Below are positions 34,561-43,687 of a DNA stretch of 64,000 bases, in pieces. The translations under genes and the position numbers were made by a program. Source of the DNA: Bacteroides finegoldii DSM 17565 (GTDB lineage: Bacteria; Bacteroidota; Bacteroidia; Bacteroidales; Bacteroidaceae); NCBI RefSeq assembly GCF_000156195.1, contig NZ_GG688318.1, forward strand, positions 281,289-345,288. The letters are read 5' to 3'. Below the pieces are notes generated by a model. That model ran no database searches and had not been told where the DNA came from. It saw only the letters and a program-made list of their open reading frames with translations. Position 1 is the first letter of the stretch; every line of letters begins with the position of its first letter.

Positions 34561-37500
34561 TTATTTATATTCCTGCCAGCTCTTAATCTGAATATCATTC
34601 AATTTCAAGTCACAGAATGCTTCGATAAAGGCACTTGCCAGACGAGCGTTTGTAATCAACGGAATGTTATGGTCAATTGCGCCACGACGGATACGGTAAC
34701 CGTTTGTCAATTCACGTTTGCTATGATTCTTCGGAATGTTGACGATCAAATCAAACTTGTGATCGGCAATCATCTTCATCACGTTGTTTTCCGCACCCGG
34801 CTTCTCATCCGGCCAATAAACCGGAGTAGTATCCACACCATGAGCATTCAGGAAGGCTGCAGTTCCGGCAGTAGCGTAGATCTGATATCCCTTAGCGAAT
34901 AACATACGGCTGGCGTCCAGCAAATCAACCTTTGACTTCATAGCACCGGAAGAGAACATCACTGCTTTTTCAGGAATCTTGAAGCCGGTAGCAATCATTG
35001 CATTCAACAATGCTTCAGAGAAATCATCACCGATACATCCCACTTCACCCGTAGAAGACATATCCACACCCAATACCGGGTCAGCCTTGTGCAAACGGGA
35101 GAAAGAGAACTGAGATGCTTTTACACCAATCCAATCGATATCGAATGCAGATTTATCCGGACGTGAGTACGGAGCATCCAGCATGATGCGGGTAGCCGTT
35201 TCAATGAAGTTACGTTTCAGTACCTTAGAAACAAACGGGAAGCTACGAGAAGCACGCAAGTTACACTCGATTACTTTCACCTCATTGTTACGGGCCAAGA
35301 ACTGAATATTGAACGGGCCGGAGATATTGAGTTCTTTGGCAATCTGACGGCTGATCTTCTTGATACGGCGTGCTGTTGCAAAATAAATCTTCTGAGCCGG
35401 GAACACCAGTGTAGCGTCACCGGAGTGAACACCTGCAAATTCCACATGTTCAGAGATTGCGTACTCTACTACTTCACCGTTCTGGGCAACCGCGTCAAAC
35501 TCAATCTCTTTTGTATTTTCAAGGAATTGAGAAACAACCACCGGATATTCTTTAGAAACTTCGGCAGCCATCTTCAAGAAATTCTCCAGCTCCTCGTCAT
35601 CATAGCAAACATTCATTGCAGCTCCCGAAAGCACGTAAGAAGGACGAACCAATACCGGATAGCCTACTTTTTCTACGAATCCTTTGACATCCTCAAGGCT
35701 CGTCAGCTCTTGCCAAGCCGGCTGGTCGATACCCAGTTGATCAAGCATAGCGGAGAATTTGTTACGATTCTCGGCGCGGTCGATCGAGATTGGAGAAGTA
35801 CCCAATACAGGAACCGACTGACGGTAAAGTTTCATGGCCAGGTTGTTCGGGATCTGTCCACCTACGGAAACAATCACACCACGAGGCTGTTCAAGATCGA
35901 TTACGTCAAGCACACGTTCAAAAGAAAGTTCGTCGAAGTACAGACGGTCGCACATATCATAGTCTGTAGAAACTGTTTCCGGGTTGTAGTTAATCATAAT
36001 TGATTTATAACCCAGCTTACGAGCGGTTTGAACTGCATTCACCGAACACCAGTCAAACTCAACCGAGCTACCGATGCGATAAGCACCCGAGCCCAACACG
36101 ACTACTGATTTTTCGTTCTTATAATAGTTCACATCATAACCTTCCACTGCATATGTCATATACAGATAGTTGGTCAGTTCCGGATGTTCGGAAGCAACTG
36201 TATTGATACGTTTTACAGCCGGAAGGATACCCATAGATTTACGATGAGCACGTACCGCCAAGTTTTCTTTCTCCATATTTCCTGTCGGATTCAGAACAAA
36301 ACGTGCGATCTGGAAGTCAGAGAAGCCTAAAATCTTTGCTTCACGCATTACATCAGCCGGAATATCTTCTACCTTATTATAAGTAGATAACTTAGCTTTA
36401 TAATCAACAATATTTTTTAGTTTGCCGAGGAACCAAGGATCAATCTTTGTCAGATCATGGATACGTTCGATAGTGTAGCCTTCTTCCATAGCCTGCGCAA
36501 TGGAGAAGATACGCAAGTCAGTCGGACGTGAAAGTTCCTTATCAAGATCGTCGAAATGGAGTTCGTCATTACCTACGAAACCATGCATACCCTGCCCAAT
36601 CATACGAAGACCTTTCTGAATGATTTCTTCGAAAGAGCGCCCGATAGACATGATCTCACCTACCGACTTCATGCTCGAACCGATTTCACGAGATACACCG
36701 GCAAACTTCGTCAAGTCCCAACGAGGGATCTTACAGATATAATAGTCAAGCTGAGGAGCAACATATGCAGAGTTAGGAGTTCCCATCTCGCCAATCTGGT
36801 CGAGCGAGTAACCCAAAGCAATTTTAGCTGCGACAAATGCCAACGGATAACCGGTAGCCTTAGAAGCCAAAGCGGAAGAACGGCTCAAACGAGCGTTTAC
36901 TTCAATCACACGGTAATCATCCGTATCAGAGTTGAAAGCATACTGAATATTACATTCACCTACGATACCTAAATGGCGGATACATTTTGTAGAAAGCTCC
37001 TGCAACATTTTCAGTTCCTTGTCGTCCAGTGAGCAAGTCGGAGCAACAACGATAGACTCACCGGTATGAATGCCCAGAGGGTCGAAGTTTTCCATGCTCG
37101 CTACTGTAAAACAGTGGTCATTAGCGTCACGGATTACCTCAAACTCTATTTCTTTCCAGCCTTTCAAAGACTCTTCAACAAGAATTTGTTTAGAGAACGC
37201 AAATGAACTTTCAGCCAACTTCAGAAATTCTTCCTCATTAGCGCAAATACCGCTACCAAGGCCTCCCAGCGCATAAGCCGAGCGCACCATAACCGGATAG
37301 CCAATCTTACGGGCAGCAGCAATCGCGTCTTCCATACTTTCTACAGCTTGGCTGACAGGAGTTTTCATACTGATTTCATCGAGCTTCTTCACGAACAGAT
37401 CGCGGTCTTCAGTATACATGATAGCCTCAACAGACGTACCAAGCACTTTTACTCCATATTTATCAAGAATACCCTGTGTATAGAGTTCTGCACCACAGTT

Positions 37501-37782
37501 CAACGCGGTCTGTCCGCCAAATGCCAACAGAATACCGTCCGGACGTTCCTTCTTGATAATCTCTTCTACGAAATAAGTAGTTACGGGAAGGAAATACACT
37601 TTATCGGCAATGCCTTCAGAAGTCTGAATGGTTGCGATGTTCGGGTTTACCAATACTGAGCTGATACCTTCTTCTTTCAAAGCTTTCAGTGCTTGTGAGC
37701 CTGAGTAGTCGAACTCTCCGGCTTGTCCGATTTTGAGTGCTCCAGAACCCAAAACGAGAACTTTCTTGATTTCCTTTTCCAT
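34561..37782 (-). CDS. carB: Carbamoyl-phosphate synthase large subunit
   Basis: Makes carbamoyl phosphate from bicarbonate, ammonia and two ATP, for pyrimidine and arginine synthesis. The 1073 residues match the family. They contain two ATP-grasp halves, each opening with a nucleotide motif (KKVLVLGSGALKIGQAGEFDYSG and SVVVLGSGAYRIGSSVEFDWC), an oligomerisation domain, and the C-terminal MGS allosteric domain (FAKGYQIYATAGTAAFLNAHG). No carA lies next to it in this window. Its leader at 37783-37990 carries a short ORF and an intrinsic terminator (listed separately), so expression is probably controlled by attenuation. Confidence 0.97.
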   Translation of the reverse strand: MEKEIKKVLVLGSGALKIGQAGEFDYSGSQALKALKEEGISSVLVNPNIATIQTSEGIADKVYFLPVTTYFVEEIIKKERPDGILLAFGGQTALNCGAELYTQGILDKYGVKVLGTSVEAIMYTEDRDLFVKKLDEISMKTPVSQAVESMEDAIAAARKIGYPVMVRSAYALGGLGSGICANEEEFLKLAESSFAFSKQILVEESLKGWKEIEFEVIRDANDHCFTVASMENFDPLGIHTGESIVVAPTCSLDDKELKMLQELSTKCIRHLGIVGECNIQYAFNSDTDDYRVIEVNARLSRSSALASKATGYPLAFVAAKIALGYSLDQIGEMGTPNSAYVAPQLDYYICKIPRWDLTKFAGVSREIGSSMKSVGEIMSIGRSFEEIIQKGLRMIGQGMHGFVGNDELHFDDLDKELSRPTDLRIFSIAQAMEEGYTIERIHDLTKIDPWFLGKLKNIVDYKAKLSTYNKVEDIPADVMREAKILGFSDFQIARFVLNPTGNMEKENLAVRAHRKSMGILPAVKRINTVASEHPELTNYLYMTYAVEGYDVNYYKNEKSVVVLGSGAYRIGSSVEFDWCSVNAVQTARKLGYKSIMINYNPETVSTDYDMCDRLYFDELSFERVLDVIDLEQPRGVIVSVGGQIPNNLAMKLYRQSVPVLGTSPISIDRAENRNKFSAMLDQLGIDQPAWQELTSLEDVKGFVEKVGYPVLVRPSYVLSGAAMNVCYDDEELENFLKMAAEVSKEYPVVVSQFLENTKEIEFDAVAQNGEVVEYAISEHVEFAGVHSGDATLVFPAQKIYFATARRIKKISRQIAKELNISGPFNIQFLARNNEVKVIECNLRASRSFPFVSKVLKRNFIETATRIMLDAPYSRPDKSAFDIDWIGVKASQFSFSRLHKADPVLGVDMSSTGEVGCIGDDFSEALLNAMIATGFKIPEKAVMFSSGAMKSKVDLLDASRMLFAKGYQIYATAGTAAFLNAHGVDTTPVYWPDEKPGAENNVMKMIADHKFDLIVNIPKNHSKRELTNGYRIRRGAIDHNIPLITNARLASAFIEAFCDLKLNDIQIKSWQEYK

Positions 37783-37826
37783 TTCTTTTGTTGTTATAAT
37801 AAGTTGTTATTTCTAAGTTCGTCCAT

Positions 37827-37865
37827 AAAAAAAATGCGTTACCCTCAAAAAAGGATTAACGCATT
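37827..37865 (-). terminator. Intrinsic terminator within the carB leader (attenuator candidate)
   Basis: On the minus strand a 9-bp stem AATGCGTTA/TAACGCATT (37857-37865 with 37833-37841) is extended by TCC/GGG after a bulge. It closes a T-rich loop and runs into about six further T residues. It lies 45 nt before carB. No gene other than the short leader ORF is upstream on this strand, and no promoter-like box lies between it and carB. Confidence 0.8.
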
Positions 37866-37975
37866 ACCAAAGAACTAAAATATCGTTTTTGGAGAAAAAA
37901 GAAGAAGCCTGCCGTTTCCGGGTGCAAAACATCCGAATGTAAATAATACTTACTTCTGATTTCCTGTTGATTCAT
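37856..37975 (-). CDS. Putative carB leader peptide (39 aa)
   Basis: An ATG at 37975 opens a 39-codon frame, starting MNQQEIRSKYYLHSD and containing TAGFFFFLQKRYFSS near the end. Its TAA (37856-37858) lies inside the 5' arm of the terminator. The four Phe codons come from a U-rich RNA tract (TTCTTCTTTTTTCTCC). Translation up to the stop would cover the 5' arm and block terminator folding. This layout matches in principle the pyrBI leader of E. coli, where low UTP stalls RNA polymerase in a U-rich tract so that the ribosome catches up. Control by Phe/Tyr-tRNA is an alternative. Expression is not proven. Confidence 0.5.
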   Translation of the reverse strand: MNQQEIRSKYYLHSDVLHPETAGFFFFLQKRYFSSLVMR

Positions 37976-37995
37976 TGTCGGTTCCAAAATTTGTG

Positions 37996-38026
37996 CAAAG
38001 TAACGACATATTTTGCAAATGGCAAA
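37996..38026 (-). promoter_or_regulatory. Likely carB promoter
   Basis: On the minus strand TTTG (38023-38026) is 19 bp from TTACTTTG (37996-38003), one base off the -7 consensus. It would start RNA near 37988, about 13 nt before the leader ORF and 205 nt before carB. Confidence 0.55.
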
Positions 38027-38090
38027 AAGAAACGTCTACTTTTTTACAGTGAAGTGCTCCCATTTTGATACATCTTTCAGTTTTTATCCG

Positions 38091-38098
38091 TATCTTTG
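38091..38098 (+). promoter_or_regulatory. -7 box of trpS
   Basis: TATCTTTG fits TAnnTTTG exactly and lies about 30 bp before the trpS ATG. A TTTG at 38064-38067 is 23 bp upstream, slightly long for a -33 element. Confidence 0.55.
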
Positions 38099-38129
38099 TC
38101 GCTAAATAGATATTAATAAGGTAATAACA

Positions 38130-39224
38130 ATGGGAAAAGAAAAAATAATATTGACGGGCGACCGTCCTACCGGCAGACTTCATATCGGCCATTATGTAGG
38201 TTCGTTGAAACGCAGAGTGGAGTTACAAGACGCGGGTGATTATAGCAAGATGTTTATCTTCATTGCCGATTCGCAGGCATTGACAGACAATATAGACAAT
38301 CCGGAGAAAGTACGTCAGAATGTTATTGAGGTTGCCCTCGACTATCTGGCTTGCGGAATCGATCCTTCCAAAGCGACCATCTTTATTCAGTCGCAAATAC
38401 CGGAACTGTGCGAACTTAGTTTCTATTACATGGACCTTGTAAGTGTATCGCGTCTGCAACGTAATCCGACGGTTAAAGCGGAAATCCAGATGCGTAATTT
38501 CGAAGCAAGTATCCCCGTAGGCTTCTTCACTTATCCTATCAGCCAGGCTGCGGATATCACTGCTTTCCGTGCTACGACTGTTCCCGTAGGTGAGGACCAG
38601 GAACCAATGCTTGAACAGGCACGCGAGATTGTCCGTCGTTTTAATTATATTTATGGTGAGACATTGGTAGAACCGGAAATCCTGTTGCCTGACAATGCCG
38701 CTTGCCTGCGTTTGCCGGGAACTGACGGTAAGGCAAAAATGAGCAAATCACTTGGGAACTGTATCTACCTTTCGGAAGAGCCGGAGGAAATACAGAAAAA
38801 AATCATGAGTATGTACACCGACCCGGGACATCTCCGTGTGCAGGATCCGGGAAAAATCGAAGGCAATACCGTGTTCACATATCTCGATGCTTTCTGCCGT
38901 CCGGAACATTTTGAACGTTATTTACCGGATTACCCGAATCTGGCTGAATTGAAAGCTCACTACCAACACGGCGGATTGGGGGATGTAAAAGTAAAACGCT
39001 TCCTGAATTCCATCATGCAGGAGACGCTGGAACCGATTCGCAATCGCCGCAAAGAATTCAGCAAAGATATTCCTGCTGTCTACGAAATGCTCCGAAAAGG
39101 ATGCGAAGTGGCAAGAGCTACCGCAGCCGAGACATTGGCTGATGTAAAGAAAGCAATGAAGATCAATTACTTCGATGATAAAGAACTGATCGAAGAACAG
39201 GTAAAACGCTTCTCTCAAGAATAA
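38130..39224 (+). CDS. trpS: Tryptophanyl-tRNA synthetase
   Basis: Class Ic synthetase charging tRNA-Trp. The 364 residues contain the HIGH motif in [13 protein letters not shown] (about 15-27) and the KMSKS loop in [18 protein letters not shown]. The specificity region [31 protein letters not shown] is also present. It is longer than E. coli TrpRS (334). The gene is divergent from carB and ends at a strong terminator. Confidence 0.95.
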   Translation: MGKEKIILTGDRPTGRLHIGHYVGSLKRRVELQDAGDYSKMFIFIADSQALTDNIDNPEKVRQNVIEVALDYLACGIDPSKATIFIQSQIPELCELSFYYMDLVSVSRLQRNPTVKAEIQMRNFEASIPVGFFTYPISQAADITAFRATTVPVGEDQEPMLEQAREIVRRFNYIYGETLVEPEILLPDNAACLRLPGTDGKAKMSKSLGNCIYLSEEPEEIQKKIMSMYTDPGHLRVQDPGKIEGNTVFTYLDAFCRPEHFERYLPDYPNLAELKAHYQHGGLGDVKVKRFLNSIMQETLEPIRNRRKEFSKDIPAVYEMLRKGCEVARATAAETLADVKKAMKINYFDDKELIEEQVKRFSQE

Positions 39225-39261
39225 GAGATTAATCTGCGTTTTAGCAGACTCTCCTACAACT

Positions 39262-39294
39262 AAAAAAGTCCGGACTCATTTGCCCGGACTTTTT
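39262..39294 (+). terminator. Terminator of trpS
   Basis: A 12-bp stem AAAAAGTCCGG/CCGGACTTTTT around a 10-nt loop runs into a T-tract, 38 bp after the trpS stop. A short copy of the AATCTGCGTT repeat core lies just before it (39230-39240). Confidence 0.85.
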
Positions 39295-39423
39295 ATTTCT
39301 ATGAATAAATTCCAAACTACGGTTTCCCAATATACCAATAAATAATGATTGCGTAAATCCTCCGACAAACAGCAGCCATACAAATACCCAAATATAACGA
39401 TTGCCAGGCATATCCCGTTTATC

Positions 39424-39431
39424 TACTTTTG
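39424..39431 (+). promoter_or_regulatory. -7 box of the xus-like remnant
   Basis: TACTTTTG matches the Bacteroides -7 consensus and has ATTG at 39400-39403, 20 bp upstream. It stands about 30 bp before the ATG of the broken receptor, so the promoter may still be active. Confidence 0.5.
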
Positions 39432-39461
39432 CACCGCAAACTATTCAGGATAACGATTGAT

Positions 39462-40795
39462 ATGAAAAGAAAGAAAAAAAGTATGTTTAAATGGTATTTG
39501 TCGGTTATACCTATTCTCATTAATATTCCTCTGATTTCTGAAGCTCAGAACACAGTTTCCGAAGAACCACTTCGATACCGGACATCAAAAACAGCAATTA
39601 TGTAGAAATCGACGAGGTAGTTATTGTCGGTAAAAGTGAGGCCTGCCGACAGCAGGAGCAGGCATTCGCCATCTCGGTTGCCGATTTGAGCAAGAACTAT
39701 AACACTTCTGTCGATATCGGTACTATCACCAACCGTATGGCAGGAGTCAAACTCCGTGTAAATAGTGGAGTCGGCTCTGATTACAATTTCACCTTGAACG
39801 GTTTTTCCGGACGACAGGTAAAATTTTTCATGAACGGTCTGGCAATGGACAATTTCGGTGATGCTTTCAGTATAAATAACCTTCCTGCCAATATGGTGGA
39901 ACGAGCGGAAGTCTACAAAGGTGTACTCCCCGTAGGCTTGGGAGCTGATGCATTGGGCGGTGCGGTCAATGTAATCACCCGCAAGACTGCAAATTATTTG
40001 GATGTTTCATACTCTTTCGGCTCATTCAACACACACAAAGCCTCCATTAACGGAGCATATACTAACGGAAAAACCGGACTCACAACCCGCCTCACTTCTT
40101 TCCTCAATTATTCGGATAATAATTATAAGGTATATGTACCGATCATTGACTTGGAAAGCGGGCAGAAATTGGGCAATCAATGGGTTAAGCGTTTCCACGA
40201 TGGATATAAGTCGTTGAGAGTACGATTAGAAACCGGTTTCGTAAACCGTCCGTTCGCTGATTATCTGCTGGCAGGCATTATTGTTGCCGGAAACGACAAA
40301 GATATTCAGAACGGAGTCGTCATGGAGCTCGTATATGGAGCTCGAACAACAGACAGCCGTTCGGTCATTCCAATGCTGCGTTATAAAAAATCAGACCTGT
40401 TCATAGAAGGGTGGGGACTTTCTTTTTACGGTTCTTACAGTGACGTTGACAATAACAGTACGGATACTGTCCCAAGACGATACAACTGGCAGGGCGAATG
40501 GGTGCCAAACGCTTCCACCAGTTCAGGCGAAAGATCGCGCTCACAACTCCATATCAATAACAAAGAATGGAGAACAAATACCAGTCTGAACTATACATTC
40601 AATCAGTATCACACTTTATCACTAAATCATGTCTACTCCGGACTGACACGCAAAGTGTCCGATGTAGAAGATCCTGCCAACGAATACAATAAAGTTCCTC
40701 AGAGTATTGACAAGCAATACTTGGTCTGGGATGGATGGCCAAATATACACGATGGAATGCTACCTTGTTCGAAAGGTGACAAAGCCTGTGAATGA
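39462..40795 (+). pseudogene. TonB-dependent receptor, internally deleted and truncated (xusA-like)
   Basis: The ATG at 39462 opens a signal peptide (MKRKKKSMFKWYLSVIPILINIPLISEAQ) that stops at 39603. A different frame then gives SNYVEIDEVVIVGKSEACRQQ, the TonB box region and plug domain, from about 39590. The plug (IGTITNRMAGVKLRVNSGV, MVERAEVYKGVLPVGLGADALGGAVNVITR) and the first barrel strands continue to about 40720, then change to unrelated residues and stop at 40795. The N-terminal carboxypeptidase-like domain and most of the 22-strand barrel are missing. The following gene fragments identify it as the receptor of a xenosiderophore system. Confidence 0.85.
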
Positions 40796-41360
40796 ACTGT
40801 CAACTTCGGACTAGCCCCGCCTTACCGGTATGACTGTCAGTGACAACAAGATTTATATCACATATTACTTGACAGACGAAACAAAAAAGCCGAGTGTGAC
40901 ACGTTACATCAACAAAGCGTATGTAGCCGTATACTCTTATCCTGAACTGGAATATATCACGACAATGGAAGATGAACGTGCAGCCATAGCCGGTTCATGG
41001 AATGCTTACAATGGGATCTTCCAAACCGAATCAGGTAACATGTACACGTTCTCAAATACATCCATAGCTAACGGTTTTACAGAGAACAGTACAAAGAAAG
41101 CCGCATTCTTACATATCCCGAAAGGAACAACCCAATTCGATGACTATTACTTTGACGTTGAAACCGCAGCCAGAGGTCTGAAACCCGTTCATTTGCAATA
41201 TTTGGGTAACGGTAAGTTCTTTGCTCAAGTAAGTACATTGCAATCGGAAGAAATGACCAGATGGGCAGATAAAGAATTGAAAGCCTGTATTATTGACGTA
41301 AAAGAGAAAACGGTAAAAGATAATGGAATAAGAAAACTGCCCTCCGTAATTTCACACTGA
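40796..41360 (+). pseudogene. DUF4374 protein fragment (xusB-like)
   Basis: The open frame from 40830 gives 176 residues of a DUF4374 protein, the surface siderophore-binding lipoprotein class that includes XusB. Seen are MTVSDNKIYITYYLTDETKK.., AYVAVYSYPELEYITTMEDERAAIAG and WNAYNGIFQTESGNMYTFS. The lipoprotein signal and the first half are absent. A frameshift just before 40830 is indicated because NFGLAP lies in another frame. The C-terminus ends abruptly where PepSY sequence begins. I infer two deletion junctions. Confidence 0.8.
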
Positions 41361-41968
41361 AAATCAAAGCTCCTTTTGCACGGCTCAATTATGACCTGCA
41401 TAATGTTTTAGGCGGATATGCCGCCATCGTATTGTTCGTCCTCTCTGCTACCGGACTAGTATGGAGTTTTAATTGGTTCAGCAAGGCAACATATTACATC
41501 ACTTCCGGAGGAAAAGAACTGAAACCTTATGTACTTCCGCAATCGGACACTTTACATATCGAAGCAGGAAAAGCCAGTCTGAATGTCCTCTTTAAGAAAT
41601 TAAAAGAAGAATCTCCCAACGCCGCCACATTTTATTTTGCCCTGCCACAGAAAAAGGAAGAGGTAATACGTGTCAGCGTAGTTCATGAAAGAGGCTCTTA
41701 TTATAAAACCGACAACTTATTCTTCGATCAATATACACTTGCTCCCTTACAAGGCTCAGGAGCTTATGCCGGAAAATACACAGAAGCATCACCTGCCGAC
41801 AAACTAAGACGGATGAATCTTGAAATTCACGATGGAAGAATTTTGGGTATCTTCGGGGAAATCATTGTATTCGTATGTGCACTAATCGGAGCATCGTTAC
41901 CTGTCACCGGCTTTATTATTTGGTTCAAAAAGAAACAGAATCATTCATTACACCTTCGTAAGTCTTAA
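41324..41968 (+). pseudogene. PepSY-associated membrane protein, 3' fragment (xusC-like)
   Basis: The frame opens after a stop at 41321 and reads WNKKTALRNFTLKIKAPFARLNYDLHNVLGGYAAIVLFVLSATGLVWSFNWF. This is the middle of a PepSY-domain inner-membrane protein. It then runs through the PepSY region and a last membrane helix (IIVFVCALIGASLPVTGFIIWFKKK) to the natural end. The first 150-170 residues, with the first membrane helices, are missing. In intact loci this protein completes iron release or reduction at the inner membrane. Confidence 0.82.
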
Positions 41969-42098
41969 GTATTACATTTCTCACCATAGTCATACAAAAA
42001 TTGAATAAAGCTAATTAACAAACTCTATCCAATAAAAATAAGGAGCAATTTGAAAAATTCTGTATCTTCGTAATAAAAACATAAAACCTACAAAAAGT

Positions 42099-42707
42099 AT
42101 GATTACCAATCGGGAAGAAGTGCTGGAAAAGGCCTTTAAGGTATTTGTCAAAATGAACTACGAGAAAGCCAGCTTTACAGAGATTGCGAAAGCCTGCGGA
42201 CTATCAAGGGCAGGCATCATCCACTACTTTCCATACAAATTAGATTTATTTGTAGCAGTAGTAGACAAATTTGTATTTCAAATCCATCATCCGAATAATA
42301 AGTTCGATGTAAAAGAATGTACCTTAAAAGATTTTATCGAACTGTATTTGAAAGGTGTAACCGCTACCATGAAGCGATTGGTGGAATTAATAGATGACGG
42401 CAACAATCCTTATGATTCTTGTCCCAACTTTTACTATTTTCACTTCTTCACACAGGTCAGGATGTACTATCCCAATATCCGGAAACAGATACCCAAGTTT
42501 TATGAACAAGATTATCATTTGTGGACTACCATTATACAACAAGCAAAAGATAGTGGAGAAATACGTCCTGATACAGATGTGAAGAAGGCGGCAACCATGT
42601 TCCGTCAAATGTATTTCGGTCTGTCTTATGAGCAATCATTCTTAAACGGATTGGATGTCGATCTTCTTGCTGAAAATTTCCGTTATATTTACTCATTACT
42701 GAAATGA
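42099..42707 (+). CDS. TetR/AcrR-family transcriptional regulator
   Basis: The 202 residues have an N-terminal helix-turn-helix (REEVLEKAFKVFVKMNYEKASFTEIAKACGLSRAGIIHYFPYKLDLFVAV, about 5-53) and a helical C-terminal ligand domain. The gene is downstream of the xus remnant, but the family is also common with efflux genes. The ligand and target are unknown. No close partner gene is apparent. A long hairpin terminator follows. Confidence 0.9.
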   Translation: MITNREEVLEKAFKVFVKMNYEKASFTEIAKACGLSRAGIIHYFPYKLDLFVAVVDKFVFQIHHPNNKFDVKECTLKDFIELYLKGVTATMKRLVELIDDGNNPYDSCPNFYYFHFFTQVRMYYPNIRKQIPKFYEQDYHLWTTIIQQAKDSGEIRPDTDVKKAATMFRQMYFGLSYEQSFLNGLDVDLLAENFRYIYSLLK

Positions 42708-42737
42708 TAAGCCACTGATAAAGTGTACATTGACAGA

Positions 42738-42787
42738 AAGTTAAGCAAAAAACCAAACAATTGTATGGTTTTTGCTTAACTTTTTTA
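42738..42787 (+). terminator. Terminator after the TetR gene
   Basis: A stem of about 17 bp (AAGTTAAGCAAAAA.. with ..TTTTTGCTTAACTT) is followed by TTTTTT. A TATATTTG box (42788-42795) directly after it may start the next gene. Confidence 0.8.
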
Positions 42788-42826
42788 TATATTTGTGCCT
42801 AAGTCAATAACTTAAAAAGATAAATT

Positions 42827-43528
42827 ATGTCAATTTACACACTCATTCCCATCGTTTTTATCGCCCTATATTTAGGGTATTGGTTCTATATAAAGAACAA
42901 GAACTCACAACAAGCTCAAATTGTCAGCAACACTGATTTCAAAGCAGAATTTGCAAATGCCGAGAAGTATAAAAACCACTTCCTGACTTCCGAACTACCT
43001 TTCTTAAAGAAAGCGATGGAACAGGAAAAGATTGATGCTTTCAACTATGCCAGCAATGAATATGGGGTAGCTTCTGCCCTCAAAGACGGAGTAAAAGATA
43101 AATTAAAAGGAATGGCAACTTTGGGAGCAGTACGTTTCACCACAGTGCAAACACCTAAATATCTCGTACTAAGCGGAAAAAACTTACATTTATTCGACAC
43201 AGATACGGACGGTGAGATCAATCGGCACTTTATCTTCGATGCAGCACGTCTTGAGAATTCCAGACTTACCGAACTTCCACTGACCGGTTCGGTACAGGCA
43301 CAGGCTCAAGCTCGCGGAAATAACGTAAAAGCTTATAAGTTATCACTACAGACTGATGACAAACCTGTCGTACTCATCATCTACTCCTGCTTGATTTTTA
43401 CCAATATTGCAGAAATACCAACGAATCCCCAAAAGACAATAGAAGCCATTATCATAGCAAATGATTTTTTGAAACAACTAGGCGACCTGTATCCGAACCT
43501 AAAAGTTTCACTGCCGATATTCAACTAA
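42827..43528 (+). CDS. Membrane-anchored protein of unknown function
   Basis: The 233 residues begin with one membrane helix (MSIYTLIPIVFIALYLGYWFYIK) with a basic stretch after it, so the chain is probably an inner-membrane protein facing the cytoplasm. The rest is a mixed soluble domain (VQTPKYLVLSGKNLHLFDTDTDGEINRHFIFDAARLENS), possibly PH-like; this is only a guess. It has its own promoter-like box and terminator. I do not recognise the family. Confidence 0.75.
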   Translation: MSIYTLIPIVFIALYLGYWFYIKNKNSQQAQIVSNTDFKAEFANAEKYKNHFLTSELPFLKKAMEQEKIDAFNYASNEYGVASALKDGVKDKLKGMATLGAVRFTTVQTPKYLVLSGKNLHLFDTDTDGEINRHFIFDAARLENSRLTELPLTGSVQAQAQARGNNVKAYKLSLQTDDKPVVLIIYSCLIFTNIAEIPTNPQKTIEAIIIANDFLKQLGDLYPNLKVSLPIFN

Positions 43529-43583
43529 AAGAAAAATATAGGAGAGAAAAATAAAACTGTATTCAACAGGAGAACTAATAAAA

Positions 43584-43640
43584 AGACGGCTGAAAGCGAG
43601 AACACCTACTTTCAGGTTTCGCTTTCAGCCGTTTTTCTTT
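43584..43640. terminator. Bidirectional terminator before the OmpA-family gene
   Basis: ACGGCTGAAAGCGA (from about 43585) pairs with TCGCTTTCAGCCGT (to about 43633) over 14 bp and is followed by TTTTTC. It lies between convergent genes. Confidence 0.8.
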
Positions 43641-43687
43641 TTTCAGCAAGCGACTATAAAGAATCGTTGAATGCTGAAATCATTTCG

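Noticed and set aside
37950..38192. 80-codon minus-strand frame across the carB-trpS gap
   Set aside because: Overlaps the trpS start and both promoters; the composition is not protein-like.
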